The notes beneath the pieces are model-generated. The model was not told the DNA's origin and ran no database searches. It worked only from the letters and a program-made list of their open reading frames with translations. DNA of 64,000 nucleotides, taken from assembly GCF_016920785.2 (NCBI RefSeq), contig NW_024609884.1:80517346-80581345 (forward strand). Reading direction: 5' to 3'. Position numbers and translations under genes: made by a program. Positions 20,193 through 31,203 of this stretch are shown here, one piece after another. Every line of letters starts with the position of its first letter. Within the stretch, counting starts at the first letter, position 1. The DNA comes from Ixodes scapularis. Its lineage: Eukaryota > Arthropoda > Arachnida > Ixodida > Ixodidae.

Positions 20193-20967
20193 CTAGTGCC
20201 CGGTGGTCGGGTCTTCCTGCCAGGAACATGGCTGGGAGCATTTGCGGGCTGACGCCTCGAACGTACGATGATACCAGCATAGTCTACCATCTTGTGACAT
20301 AGCCGCCGGTGAAGCACGACGGGAGCGTGACCATCGCCGAGGAGACGGTCGTCCGGTAGGTGTAAAACGCAGATCTTGTACGGCCTTTTCTAAGCGCCTA
20401 AGTCGGGCCGCTACGTCTTGGGCTGGTTCAGCCGTCGCGGTCTCGGACGCTCGGGAGTGAGAGCAGGGGCATGTCTTCGGCCACTGCAAGCACAAGGACC
20501 ATGTTGTGGGGGAGGTGCTGCAAAAACAGCTTACGGAGGAGCGATATGTGTCGGCCTCCGAGGTGGCGTCGCCCAGAAGTTGTCGCATTCGGCGTAGTAG
20601 CTGGGATGGACTCTGGTCTTCGAGCTCCTCCATGTTGAGAAGGGTCTGCAGCCGGCTTTGCTCCGAGGCTGTTTTTCGGGAGAGGATGGCGGCCTTGAGG
20701 TGGTCGTATTGATCGGCCGTTGGGGCGGCCGCGAGGCCGGATGTCTGCTAGTTCGTCGGCGACCTCCGCTGGGAGTGAGGCAACAACGTGAAGGTATTTC
20801 GTTGCCTGTGAAGAGATGTGGTGCAGTTGAAATGGGGCTTCAACTTGAGCGAACCACGCCTTTGCATTTGTGATCCCAAATGGCGGCCGCTTGAGGCGGA
20901 CAGCCGCCACTGACTGAGTTGAGCTGGAACTCCCAGCAGTGAGCTCCCCGCCTTCGGGTGCGTTCAT
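20193..20967 (-). pseudogene. CsRn1-like Gypsy gag, decayed
   Basis: 20967-20428 gives MNAPEGGELTAGSSSS and then RLKRPPFGITNAKAWFAQVE, the capsid start typical of this lineage (a 'P-F...W..Q.E' opening), followed by LHHISSQATKYLHVVASLP. A frameshift leads into 20633-20193 with MEELEDQSPSQLLRRMRQL, the rest of capsid, and a cysteine/histidine-containing end (CWYHRTFEASARKCSQPCSW). Two frames are needed for one protein, so it is a pseudogene. Confidence 0.75.
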
Positions 20968-21008
20968 GTGGCGGCTTGGGAGTATCTAGGAACCGCGGAG
21001 AAGTCGCT

Positions 21009-21026
21009 CGTTGTCCCGGGTCACCA
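21009..21026 (-). promoter_or_regulatory. Primer binding site of CsRn1-like element
   Basis: Read on the minus strand, three bases after the LTR end (CCCCTACA): TGGTGACCCGGGACAACG. The first nine bases match the TGGTGACCC of tRNA-Trp-primed elements of the CsRn1 group as I recall it; the rest has drifted. Confidence 0.55.
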
Positions 21027-21029
21027 ATT

Positions 21030-21232
21030 TGTAGGGGTTGTGTTCTAAATTTAACAGATAAGGACAAGACACGTCCGACTCCTGGGTTGTTAAAAACCGG
21101 TTCCCTTTTCTTCTTCCTCTGCAGCGGCCGCATTAGTCGCATGCTGCTGTGGCGGTGACAATCTCATGTTCGTTTTCTCACCGTCAAAACTGTTAGTACA
21201 GGCGGTGCATGAAAGAGGCGGTTCACGCGACA
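21030..21232 (-). mobile_element. LTR of CsRn1-like Gypsy (5' LTR)
   Basis: 203 bases, TG...CA ends, similar to the ends of 16328-17040. No matching target duplication was found outside the two LTRs, so outer flanks have been rearranged or have diverged. Confidence 0.7.
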
Positions 21233-21278
21233 GCTAGAACCTTAACAGCGCTTGCTTGCGTGATACTGCTCAGGTGTA

Positions 21279-21446
21279 TACTCTGTTTCACCTTGTGTTG
21301 TACCGCAGGAAAGGCTACAAGCGCTAGCTCCTTGCTCTAGGGCACATCTCGGCGGCACAAGCTCTCGTGCACCAAGGTCAGCTGCCAACGCTATGAGCTC
21401 GCGCTTCTAGCCTTCGCTGCGGTACAACTTAAGGTGAAACGGAGTA
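21279..21446. mobile_element. MITE family C (TACTCYGTTTCACC ends)
   Basis: Terminal inverted repeats TACTCTGTTTCACCTTGTG and the inverse of AACTTAAGGTGAAACGGAGTA, extending to GTACCGCAG. A near-identical copy in the opposite orientation is at 31204-31373, and a family member with a different interior at 61864-62086. Ends lie in TATA, suggesting a TA target. Confidence 0.8.
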
Positions 21447-22453
21447 TAGCTATAAACCGCGCGTCATTGCACCCCTGTTTGTGCCGCGCAAGGCGAGTAT
21501 CACGCCTGTGCGCGCTCTTCAGACATTCGCATTTGTTCTACCAACAGATAAGAGAAGCAGAAAGAGAGAGAAAGAGAAGTGGGCGTTGGATAAACAATAA
21601 TGTCAATCAGTGCCCTGCGCTCCTCTGCTACAGAGCAGGGGCTGTGTGCGGACAACGGAATTGCCTAGCAAACGACGCTCGCACCGGAAAGAGCTCTGTG
21701 CGCGCGCGCCCAACTTCTCTCGTATCGCCGCACGCCTCCGCGTCACGGCGGTCTAAACGGCGGTCGACGTTCGCTTGATATTATTAAAAACTGCGGCCAC
21801 TGTACAAATATACGGAAGGCAAAGGTCAAGTAAGACAACGCCGAATAGGCTCCCCGTCGCCTTCCATCGTGTTTTTCTTCTCCCGGGCAAGAGAAAGCTC
21901 TTCGTGTTTCTTTGTTTTTGTCTTTTAGATCGTTTCACCCTTTCCAACTTCTTCGACGTCTCCCGCCACCTGCACAGACATCGAACGCGGGTCCGTACCC
22001 CCTCGATTCGCGGGTTCACAACTCCCGTAACAGACGATGTAGCCTCGCGCGAGGGGGTCGAATTTTCTTTTTCTTTGATGTGCGCTGCTGTATTCTAGCA
22101 CGCTCTTGAGTCACGGTTGAAAAGCGCCCGGCGCGAGGCTAAAAGCATTGTCTTCGAGGGTACGGTTTACTTGTCTGGGCATGGTGTTCGAGTCCACTCT
22201 TCAATTTACAGTGTGTGTGTGTGTGGGGGGGGGGGGGATTTAGGCCATCTAAGGAGTGCCGACAGAGAGAGAGAGAGAACGCGTAAAAGTAGTGTGATCC
22301 TATTGTGTTGTGAGACCGATGGCCACCGCTTCTCTCGCTCTCTATGCTTTACCCTCCCCTGCGCTCTACGAATATCGGTATGAAAGTGAGAACCGATGAC
22401 GATCGATAACCCGTGACCGCCACTTTTTTTTCTGATTGGTTGAGTTTCCGGTC
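21447..22453. other. Inner part of a hAT-like region; inverted arm
   Basis: 21630-21800 is the partner of 16130-16290. A GT repeat runs into 13 G at 22211-22237. No coding domain until the BED finger at 22454. Confidence 0.5.
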
Positions 22454-22663
22454 ATGGTGAGTCCGTCGTCCCGATGGCCATCTCTTAATGAAATGTTCAA
22501 AATTCAGGGCATTAAGGGGAACCGAAACCTAGAGTTTCAGTGCATTCTTTGCTTGCCAAAAAACACCCATATTGTTAACAGCAAGAACAACAAACTCTAC
22601 AGCCTACGGAAACATATCAAGCAAGCTGGGACACCTGCCTTCTGCATTGGCTATACATTGTAA
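22454..22663 (+). pseudogene. BED zinc-finger exon
   Basis: From the ATG at 22454 the peptide MVSPSSRWPSLNEMFKIQG leads into FQCILCLPKN (C-x2-C), then NNKLYSLRKHIKQAG with the conserved His, a BED-type finger of hAT/ZBED proteins. The ORF ends at 22663 with no catalytic domain before the hAT-type terminus at 23040-23205, so this is a deleted element or an isolated exon. Confidence 0.65.
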
Positions 22664-23039
22664 CGGTAACCAAGTTTCTTCTTTTCTTGTGAATAACAGG
22701 CGAAACACCCGAGTCAAAAGGGAGCTCTTGTAGATCGCTTCTTTAGCTCCGAATCTTGTAGCGGAGGTAGACGCTGCTACTGAGCATGCGCACCGCTAGC
22801 TTTGTCTGCACAGCACAAGGGATCATTTCCGGAGGCCGTAAGCTAGCGGGATGGCGGCTGGGGTTGCAACTTTCGGTGCCTTAATTGTCAGCTTACAGGT
22901 GAACGGAGTGCACCCATGCTCTTTCTCTTAAATACAATATTTTATTTTTACAAGGACTACCATAATACGGGTGTATGTGAAATGAAAAGTTGAGTTACAG
23001 AATATTAAAAAATATATATCAAAACTGTTTCTATAGTTT

Positions 23040-23205
23040 TCTGGATACGTGTACGGAAAAAGTAACGTGAAAGTAATTTGTAACGTAACGAGTAAAGTAA
23101 TCCGTTACTTTTCAGCGAAAGTAATTTGTAACGGTAATCCATTACATTTGAGGCTCGGTAATTTGTAATTGTAATCCATTACATTTTTCAAGTAACGAGC
23201 ACAGA
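23040..23205. mobile_element. hAT-type terminus
   Basis: Dense GTAACG/TAATCCATTAC repeats, mirror image of 15797-15960. It abuts a mag-like Gypsy fragment, implying insertion into or beside it. Confidence 0.6.
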
Positions 23206-23211
23206 TCTGAC

Positions 23212-24541
23212 CGAGACAGTACAGATAGAAAGAGACCGCTTACGCTGCAAGCTCGACACCGGAGCAAATTGCTTCGCAATTGCTCGGACCTGAGCTTTTG
23301 AATAAAGTTTTCCTCCTCCTCCTCTAAGAGACTACTCAGCTTAATCTCAACTAAAAAAGTCTGCAAGTGTGACACAGCACTGTCGTCGGTTTTTGGCCTC
23401 AAGAAAAAAACGTGTGGAAGGGTGACCCTGACAGTCTCAACTGGTTCCTCAACTACCCAAGATAAGTTCTTTGTGGTCAAGGATGATGTACCGGTGACAC
23501 TGGGGGAGAGCAGAGTGAGAGGCTCGGATTAATCACTCGCACAGCTACAGTCACAGAGAGACACAACGATGCGACAAAGGAAACTGCTACAAACTTGACT
23601 GACCCTGCCGAACCATACGGAGACGTCTTTCATGGACTGGGAAAAGTCAAGAATTTTACATGTAACATGAAATTAAACCCTGGTACAAAAAGTGTTGTAC
23701 GCCCAGCAAGAAAGGTACCGGTAGCTCTCCAAGAGAAAGTCAAGCACGAGCTACATAGAACGGAGAACGAAGGGGTAATCACGAAAGTCAAGGAGCCGAC
23801 CGAATGGCTCAGCTTCATGGTAGTTGTCGCAAAGAAAGACAAAGTGCGCATCTGCCTCGATCCAGTAGACTTGAACCGAGTTCTAAGAAGAGAACACCAC
23901 CCAATGACAACAATGGATGACTTCGCCTCTCGGACTGCGGGAGCGAAAATGTTTTCGGCTCTGGACGCGTATTCTGGGTTTTGGCAAATAGAATTCGACG
24001 AAGAGAGTTCGAAGGTATGCACCATGAGTATTCCGTATGGAAGATACAGGTTCAAAAGGATGCCCTTTGGGATAAGCACAGCTCCGGAGATTTTTCAGCG
24101 TGTCATGAACGAGGTTCTGGAAGGCCTCCCCAAAACAGCAGTTGTGATGGACGATATACTAGTGTGTGGCAAAACCCAGCGAGAATACGATGAAAACATG
24201 ACAAGCCTGCTTCAACGCTGTCGAGATGTGAACCTGCGACTCAATCCAAAAAAGCGTCAACTTAGCAAGACAGAAGTTTATTACGTCGGGCAAGTGTTAA
24301 CCGGGGACGGTATCACCGTGGATCCAGACAGGATTTGAGACATCCTGGAAGTGAAATAGCCTAGAGGTTACAAGGAACTTCGAACCTTCCTTGGAATAAT
24401 CACATACCTCTCAAACTCCATACCACGACTTTCTGAGCGAGCAGCACCGCTAAGAGAACTACTCAAGAAGGAGTGCGCGTGGGTACGGACAGAACAACAG
24501 CAAAGAAGCTTCGAACAGTCGGTATCGGCAAGCTCAATATA
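23212..24541 (+). pseudogene. mag-like Ty3/Gypsy pol fragment (PR-RT)
   Basis: The protease motif LDTGAN is at 23252-23269. After stops and frame changes the RT follows in one ORF (about 23592-24338): VKNFTCNMKLNPGTKSV, then EGVITKVKEPTEWLSFMVVV, KVRICLDPVDLNRVLRREHH, FSALDAYSGFWQI (motif A Asp), YRFKRMPFGISTAPEIFQ and VVMDDILV (motif C). Past a stop at 24338 the connection continues (GYKELRTFLGIITYLSNSIP, PLRELLKK) to about 24541. No RNase H, integrase or LTR is seen. A truncated, dead copy. Confidence 0.85.
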
Positions 24542-24545
24542 GCTA

Positions 24546-25146
24546 AAACAAGTGCGTGGCGCCAAGCAACAAAACAGTGCGCACCTGCACAGCTAAGATG
24601 ACAGTACGTCATTCTCTCTGGGGACTGCAAAATGCGTTACTACAGATCTGACAAAACATGAATCAGAGATGCCGTGACTAGTCCTGACGCACGACGTGCA
24701 AGCTGTCATGTGAAGCTCCAGGCTTGTTTTTGAACATTTGAAAGTTTTGCAATATAAAAGGCGGCTTCGGAGCGCTGAAATTCCTTGGAAAGATTATCAA
24801 GAAAAACGTCATACACTTTTCATTAATGAATCAACCGCTATTAATTGGCATAGATACGAGTTGACATAGCCACTCTGTGGTATTACATAACGCGTCATCT
24901 GCTCGCATCTTATGCATTCCAGTCGTTCGACGGTCCGCCTCCCGTCACTCGACGTACCACCGTTTTCGGGGCGGCGGCTATGGTAAGTGCAGTGTATTCT
25001 GTGGAATACATATGTTTTGAAGCACAGCGTCTTGGTGGCGCTTCACCGTAATCTACTCCAGAAAGCTTCAGGTGTTGCCTGCTCAGCAACATTGACGCAC
25101 TCTACTCTACTCTATTATGTAATACACAATTTTGAAACGAAACTCT
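24546..25146. other. Intergenic DNA
   Basis: No recognisable gene or element. The sequence GGCGGCTATGGTAAGTGC at 24973 reads as ATG followed at once by a donor-like GTAAGT, but nothing else supports an exon. Confidence 0.45.
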
Positions 25147-25150
25147 ATAT

Positions 25151-25591
25151 TGTCCCGGGTGGTGACCAAAAACAATAGGTAAACAGGAAAATGTCACGAA
25201 GGAACAAAAGAGGAAACAAAGAATAACTGAGGAAACTGAAACGTTTAATGTGGCGAACTTGTGCCCAAGAAATAAAAGAGGAAACAAGATAACAGCAGAG
25301 CGTCGCGGGCGTCGAAGTCGGCGAAAAAGCAGAGTCGAACGCTGGGGCGAAACTGACTCGACAAGGTCGCGGGCGGCCTTGTCGAGATAGCGACGCACCT
25401 AAAGTGCGTCGCTATCTCGAAGATTCGGCGAAAGCGGCTTGAGCGTCGCTTGATCGGGGCGAGAATGAACACGCACTTTCTAGAAAACAAAAGCAGGAAT
25501 AAATGATAGAAGTTACATGCGGTACATGAATAAACGAGAACTTTCTGGAGGTTCCGGATCGAGCGTTGCTTTCTCAGCCCTGCGCGCGGCA
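25151..25591 (-). mobile_element. 3' LTR of Ty3/Gypsy element
   Basis: 441 bases, TGTCCCGGG...GCGCGGCA, flanked on its outer side by ATAT (25147-25150). It is close to the 422-base LTR at 30734-31155 except for an inserted fold-back at 25382-25420. On the element strand it is preceded by a run of 21 G (25596-25616), the polypurine tract. Confidence 0.9.
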
Positions 25592-25595
25592 TTAT

Positions 25596-25616
25596 CCCCC
25601 CCCCCCCCCCCCCCCC
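25596..25616 (-). promoter_or_regulatory. Polypurine tract of Gypsy element
   Basis: On the element strand AAAG, 21 G, then ATAA and the LTR start TGCCGCGCG. A pure G tract of this length is unusual for a polypurine tract and may have expanded by slippage. Confidence 0.65.
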
Positions 25617-25734
25617 TTTAAAAGTGCATCGTCCCGATGCAGCACAAAAACGGAAAACAAAAAACAAAAGGACAGCAGAATTGCTAGCCGGAGTTCACAG
25701 TCCACAGTTCACTCGTCGACGAGAGTGGAGAGTC

Positions 25735-27966
25735 CTATCGTTCGTAATACGGCTTTAGCCGGACGACATGCACCACCTCGGGTCGCGGCTGACGTCTTGC
25801 AGATGGGAGCGTTCCGTCGGGTAGAACTTCGTAGTTCAGATCGCCGAGGCGTCGGATGATCTTGTATGGTCCGAAATAGCGTTCCAGGAGTTTTTCGCTG
25901 AGACCGCGACGACGAATCGGCGTCCACACCCAAACTCTGTCTCCGGGCTGGAAGTGGACGTCGCGGCGACGAAGATTATACCGGCGAGCGTCGACATGTT
26001 GCTGGTCTTGAATTCGTAGTCTGGCTAGCTGGCGGACCTCTACTGCACGTTGAGCAACCACCTGGGCGTCATCGCTCCCGTCGTCGACTGACTCGTGCGG
26101 CAACATAGAGTCTAGCATAGTCGTCACCGCCCGGCCATGACCAGCTGGAAGGGCGTCACTCCTGTGGTCTCTTGCACTGCTGTGTTGTAGACGAACGTGA
26201 CGTATGGCAGCACTTCGTCCCAGGTCTTGTGCTCCACGTCGACGTACATAGAGACCATGTCGGCGATTAATTGTTTTGTTGAGCCGCTCCGTCAACCCGT
26301 TGGTCTGCGGATGGTATGCCGTTGTTCGACGGTGTTTCGTGTGGCTTAGACGCAGGATCTCTTGGGTCAACTGTGCCATGAACGATGACCCTCGGTCTGT
26401 GATCAGTACTTCGGGGGCGCCATGCCGGAGGACGATGGACTCGAGGAAGAACTTGGCGACTTCGACAGCAGTCCCCGAAGGAAGGGCTTTCGTCTCGGCG
26501 TAACGAGTAAGATAATCGGTGGCGACGATTATCCAGCGGTTCCCCATCGTCGACGGTGGAAAAGGACCCAGCAAATCCATTCCAATTTGCTGGAAGGGCT
26601 TGGTTGGCGGGGTAATCGGCTGAAGGAGACCTGCTGGCTTTGACGGTGGTTTCTTGCGTCGCTGGCACTCATGGCACGATCGTGTGTAGAGATGGACGGT
26701 CTTCGGAAGTTTTGGCCAGTAGTTTTTGTCACGAATCCGGGCAAGGGTCCTGCTGTAGCCGAGATGTCCGGCCGTTGGGTCGTCGTGGCACGCTTGAAAA
26801 ATTTCTTCTCGGAGGCTGGCGGGGACAACCAGTAGCCAGGGGGTTTCGCTGGTTCCGAAATTCTTTCTGAAGAGCACGCCTCGCCGCAGGACAAAGCTCG
26901 GTAGGTCCCGAGAAAAGACCCGTGGGACAGAGCCTCCTCGACCTTCGAGGTTGTCGATTACGGAGCTAAGTTCCGCGTCGTCGCGTTGCAGTGCCCTCAT
27001 GTCGGTAGCCTTAACTGCGCCTAGAAAACGGGCGTCGTCATCGTCGTCATCGTCGTCCGCGCCGGAGATTGGAGGTTCGACTGGAGCCCTAGACAAACAG
27101 TCAGCGTCATTATGCTTCCGGCCGGACTTATGCACAATGGTTACGTCGAATTCCTGCAGTCGAAGGCTCCAGCGGGCGAGGCGTCCGGACGGATCCTTGA
27201 GGTTTGCGAGCCAGCAGAGGGCATGGTGGTCTGTGACCACGCGAAACGGGATCCCGTACAAGTACGGGCGGAACTTGGTTATCGCCCAGACGACAGCAAA
27301 ACATTCTTTGTCGGTCGTTGAATAATTTTGTTCTGCCTTAGACAGCGCCCGGCTTGCGTAAGCGATTACTCTCTCTGCCCCTTCTTGTCGCTGAACCAGT
27401 ACCGCACCGAGACCGGTATTGCTGGCGTCCGTGTGGATTTCAGTCTCCGCCGACTGGTCAAAATGTCCGAGGATAGGGGGCGACTGGAGCCTTCGCTTGA
27501 GTTCGTCGAACCCTTGCTCCTGCTCCTCTCCCCACTGGAACTGCACGTCGTCTTTCGTCAGATGCGTCAGCGGTGCAGAAAGTTGCGCAAAGTCACGAAC
27601 GAAACGTCTGTAATAGGCGCACGGCCCAAGGAACCTTCGAACGGTCTTCTTGTCTGATGGCTTCGGGAACTCGGCGACAGCGGACGTCTTGGCGGGATCA
27701 GGGCTTACACCCTGAGCACTCACGACGTGGCCCAAGAATTTCAGCTCACCATAGGCGAACCGACACTTAGAAGGCTTGAGGGTCAGCCCAGCAGCTTTGA
27801 AGGCCTGTAGCACGGCTCGCAGTCGTCTCAGGTGCTCGTCGAATTCGCTTGCGAAGACCACAACATCGTCGAGGTAGACGAGACAGCTTTGCCATTTCAA
27901 GCCGGCAAGGACGGTGTCCATAACGCGCTGGAAGGTTGCCGGCGCTGTGCACAGCCCGAACGGCAT
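25735..27966 (-). pseudogene. Gypsy pol, second part (RT thumb-RNaseH-integrase)
   Basis: 743 residues in one frame, starting with MPFGLCTAPATFQRVMDTVL. CLVYLDDVVVF holds RT motif C (YLDD); RNase H shows EIHTDASNTGLGAVL and a later KECFAVVW; integrase shows the H-H-C-C finger (HLGYSRTL, SCHECQRRK), DLLGPFPPS, LITDRGSSF and AYHPQTNGLTERLNKT. Between about 26130 and 26275 the frame is shifted and then restored, garbling some 50 residues after LNKT. The C-terminus (FQPGDRVWVWTP, ERYFGPYKIIRRLGDLNYEV) is normal, with no chromodomain. The upstream half of RT is in another frame (27897-29180). Confidence 0.9.
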
Positions 27967-29180
27967 AACTTTAAACTCATACAGCCGTCCGGCGTGACCA
28001 AGGCCGTCTTCTCACGATCTCGTTCGTCGACCTCAATCTGCCAGTACCCGCTCTTCAAGTCCATCGACGAAAAGTATCGGGCGTGGCGTAGCCGGTCCAG
28101 GGTGTCGTCGATGCGTGGCAGCGGGTAGACGTCCTTTTTTGTTACGGCGTTCAGTCGGCGATAGTCCACGCAGAACCGAAGAGTCCCGTCTTTCTTTTTC
28201 CCCAGGACTACTGGTGAAGCCCACGGACTGCTTGAGGGCTGGACAATGTCGTCGTCAAGCATTTCTTGTACCTGCTGCTGTATGGCTTCCCTTTCTTTCA
28301 CGGAGACCCTGTACGGCGGCCGATGCACAGGGAGTGCGTCGTCATCAGCAATTATCCGATGTTTCGCAACCGTCGTTTGGCGCACCTTCGACGACGCGGA
28401 GAAGCACTCACTGAACTCGGCGAGAAGGTCACGAAGTTGTCGTCGTTGTGGGGCTGGGAGGGATGGGTCGATGTCGAGCTCTGAGGACGTGATTGTCTTG
28501 TTCTGCGTCGGAGAGGCGTCTTCTGAGATCACGGCGATCGCGGCTGAGTCTTGAATTTCCTCGACGTAGCCCACAGCTGTACCCTTTGTAAGGTGCTGCG
28601 ACTCTTGCCGGAAGTTGGTGACAAGGGCTACGGTACGCCCGTCCTGGAGCTCGGTTACGCCTCTTGCAATGCCAATCCCTCGTCCGAGGAGAAGTTGGAC
28701 GCTTCCTTCCAGCAGCGCTACACCGCAGGTGGCTCCTTCGGTCCCGACGGGCACGAAGACACTCGACAGCGGCGGCAGGTTTACGTGGCTGGCGAGGACT
28801 CGCACTGCAGCTAACGTCGGTTTGGTATTTTCCACCGATGGGACAGGCTTCCGAAGCGTCAGCTTGTTCTCCGCAAGGTCGATGATGGCGCCGTATTCAC
28901 ACAGGAAGTCCATTCCGAAAATGACGTCCCTCGAACAGTCTTGCAGAACGACGAACTTCACAGGGCATGTTTCGCCATGAATCTCGACGCGAGCGGTGCA
29001 TCTCCCGACTGGTGTAATCAGGTGTCCTCCGGCGGTTCTTATTTGTGGTCCATCCCACGGCGTCATGACTTTTCGAAGGCGGCGGGAGAGCCTCCCACTC
29101 AAGACTGAGTAGTCTGCTCCGGTGTCCACGAGTGCCGATGAGTCGAGGCCGTCGATAACAACGTTTAGGTTGTTGGACAC
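27897..29180 (-). pseudogene. Gypsy pol, first part (protease and RT fingers/palm)
   Basis: About 427 residues. Aspartic protease: ALVDTGADYSVLS near residue 15 and DVIFGMDFL near 90. A spacer leads to RT: EIQDSAAIAV region, then PYRVSVKEREAIQQQVQEML, IVQPSSSPWASPVVL, GTLRFCVDYRRLNAVT, RYFSSMDLKSGYWQI (motif A). Near 27975 a frameshift diverts it just before MPFGLCTAP, which continues in the overlapping ORF 25735-27966. One event thus separates two otherwise well-preserved halves, so the copy is recent but inactive. Confidence 0.9.
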
Positions 29181-29297
29181 CGAAGCAGGAGCGTCGTTGT
29201 GATGCGTAGCGTCGGGAGAGTGTGAGCGCTCCGTCGTTCTTGGAGGCTCTTTACGTCGGTCGTCTTCGGCAACTCCACCTCCAGGGGTTTGCCGCGC

Positions 29298-30708
29298 CTA
29301 GTTTCCCCGGCGAGGAGCGAGGGGCGACAGGCTTTCACGTCGGGGTCGGTGCATCGGCGAAGCTGGACGTCGCGGCGACGGCGACCGGAACACTCGGCGG
29401 GACGCAGGCTCGGGGGACTGGGGTCGTCGCAGGTACTCGTCGATCTCCCGAGGGCGTTCACCATACCGGGGGCGCGGGTCGTTTGGGTGGAACCCTCGCA
29501 GCCCGAGTCGTCGGTATGGGCATTGGCGGTAGGTGTGGTTTGCTTCTCCGCAGTGGAAACACAGTGGGCGATCGGTCGGGCGTTCGCCACACGTCAGTCT
29601 TCCGAGGTGCGCGGGGCTCTTGGGCGGCGTACTGCACCTGGTCGTCGCGGCGGTAATCGTGCTGCGGCGCAGGAGAACGACGTCGGGGCGGCGCAACATA
29701 GGCTGGAGGAGGAGGCGGTGGCCGTCGGGCCACTGCGGCGTAGGTCAGGGCGGGCTCTTCGGGTGGTGCTACGCAGGCAGGAGCCTCCGGTTGAATTGCC
29801 CGCTGGACTTCTTCGCGCACCACTTCGGCTATCGACAGCTCAACCGGCTGGTTGGCAGCAGGCAGCAGCTTCCGGAGCTTCTCCCGGACGATGTCGCGGA
29901 CGATTTCCCGAAGGCCGTCGACACCGGTGGCGTTCAGGTCTAGACGGCAAGATGCGGCGGTTCGAGGAGCAGGCACGCCGGCGAGTCGATGGTAATGGCT
30001 TGCTCGGGCCGACAGCGCTCGCTCGATGTTAGTGGCTTCAGCCACAAAACCGTCGACGGTTGTCGGGGGATGGCGGACAAGGCCCCCAAAAATTTCAGCC
30101 TTCACGCCACGCATGAAGACGCGAAGCTTCTTCTCATCGGCTGCCTCCGGATCGGCTCGGGCACATAGGCGCATGACATCCTCTACGAAGCTGGTCACGC
30201 TTTCGTTGGGGCCCTGTACCCTTGTTTGGAGAAGGTCCTCCGCTCGCTGCCGACGATGGTGGTTGAGGAACGTTCGTTTCAACTCCGCGGCGCAGGCCTC
30301 CCACGTACTGAAGGACGCTTCGTGGTTTTCAAACCAATGCCTCGCAGTTCCTTCAAGCGCGAAGTAGAGATTGTGGAGGCATTGTTCAGTCGTCCATCCG
30401 TTGTGGCGGGCTACACGTTCATAGTGTTGCAGCCAGTCTTCAACGTCCTCGTGGACGTCTCCGTGGAAAGGCGTTGGAGTCCTGGGTGCGATCGGCAGGT
30501 ACACAACGGCAGAAGCGGCCGGGGTCTGCGCCTGGTTGGCCATCGTCGTCTTCGGATCGGTCGTGGGTGGCAGAAGTCCGTGTTCCGGGGGTAGACCTCG
30601 GATGCGGCGACTGGATCGGGTCGTAGGTTCCTCGGAGAGAGGTCTTCTCACCGGGCTTGGAATCGGACTTGCACTGCGGGCCCTTGGAGGGGAACGCTGC
30701 ACGGGCAT
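29298..30708 (-). pseudogene. Gypsy gag (capsid + CCHC knuckle, frameshifted)
   Basis: The main frame, 30708-29458, includes the likely start MANQAQTPAASAVVYLPIAP and the capsid PTPFHGDVHEDVEDWLQHYE, CLHNLYFALEGTARHWFENH and QGPNESVTSFVEDVMRLCAR, followed by a proline- and arginine-rich linker. Near 29600 the zinc knuckle CFHCGEANHTYRQC (C-x2-C-x4-H-x4-C) is found in a second frame (29699-29298), so a frameshift splits nucleocapsid from capsid. Located directly after the 5' LTR as expected. Confidence 0.9.
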
Positions 30709-30714
30709 GCGGTA

Positions 30715-30730
30715 CCCCGCACCTCCACCA
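30715..30730 (-). promoter_or_regulatory. Primer binding site of Gypsy element
   Basis: On the element strand, three bases after the LTR (TGACA then tat), the sequence TGGTGGAGGTGCGGGG begins with the TGG expected opposite a tRNA CCA end. I could not assign the tRNA. Confidence 0.55.
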
Positions 30731-30733
30731 ATA

Positions 30734-31155
30734 TGTCACGGGTGGTGACCAAAAACAATAGGTAAACAGGAAAATGTCACGAAGGAACAAAAGAGGAAAC
30801 AAAGAATAACTGAGGAAACTGAAACGTTTAATGTGGCGAACTTGTGCCCAAGAAATAAAAGAGGAAACAAGATAACAGCAGAGCGTCGCGGGCGTCGAAG
30901 TCGGCGAAAAAGCAGAGTCGAACGCTGGGGCGAAACTGACTCGACAAGGTCGCGGGCGGCCTCTTATCTAAAGTGCGTCGCTATCTCGAAGATTCGGCGA
31001 AAGCGGCTTGAGCGTCGCTTGATCGGGGCGAGAATGAACACACACTTTCTCGAAAACAAAAGCAGGAATAAATGATAGAAGTTACGTACATGAATAAACG
31101 AGAACTTTCTGGAGGTTCCGGATCGAGCGTTGCTTTCTCAGCCTTGCGCGCGGCA
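30734..31155 (-). mobile_element. 5' LTR of Ty3/Gypsy element
   Basis: 422 bases, TGTCACGGG...GCGCGGCA, followed by ATAT (31156-31159), which with 25147-25150 is the 4-bp target duplication of the 6-kb element. Carries the promoter for the minus-strand transcript by family analogy; AATAAA-like motifs are present. Confidence 0.9.
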
Positions 31156-31203
31156 ATATGACGCTTCAAACAACGGGAGATGGTTTTTTCGCACAGCAGC
31201 CGC

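Noticed and set aside
22851..22900. Tiny exon MAAGVATFGALIVSLQ followed by GTGAAC
   Set aside because: Too short, weak donor and no partner exon; sits in transposon-rich DNA.
29289..30032. 247-residue plus-strand ORF opposite the Gypsy gag
   Set aside because: Antisense shadow of GC-rich gag coding sequence; no domain.
30700..31160. env-like gene making the Gypsy an errantivirus
   Set aside because: Integrase is followed directly by the polypurine tract and 3' LTR (25735 to 25616); there is no room for a third ORF.
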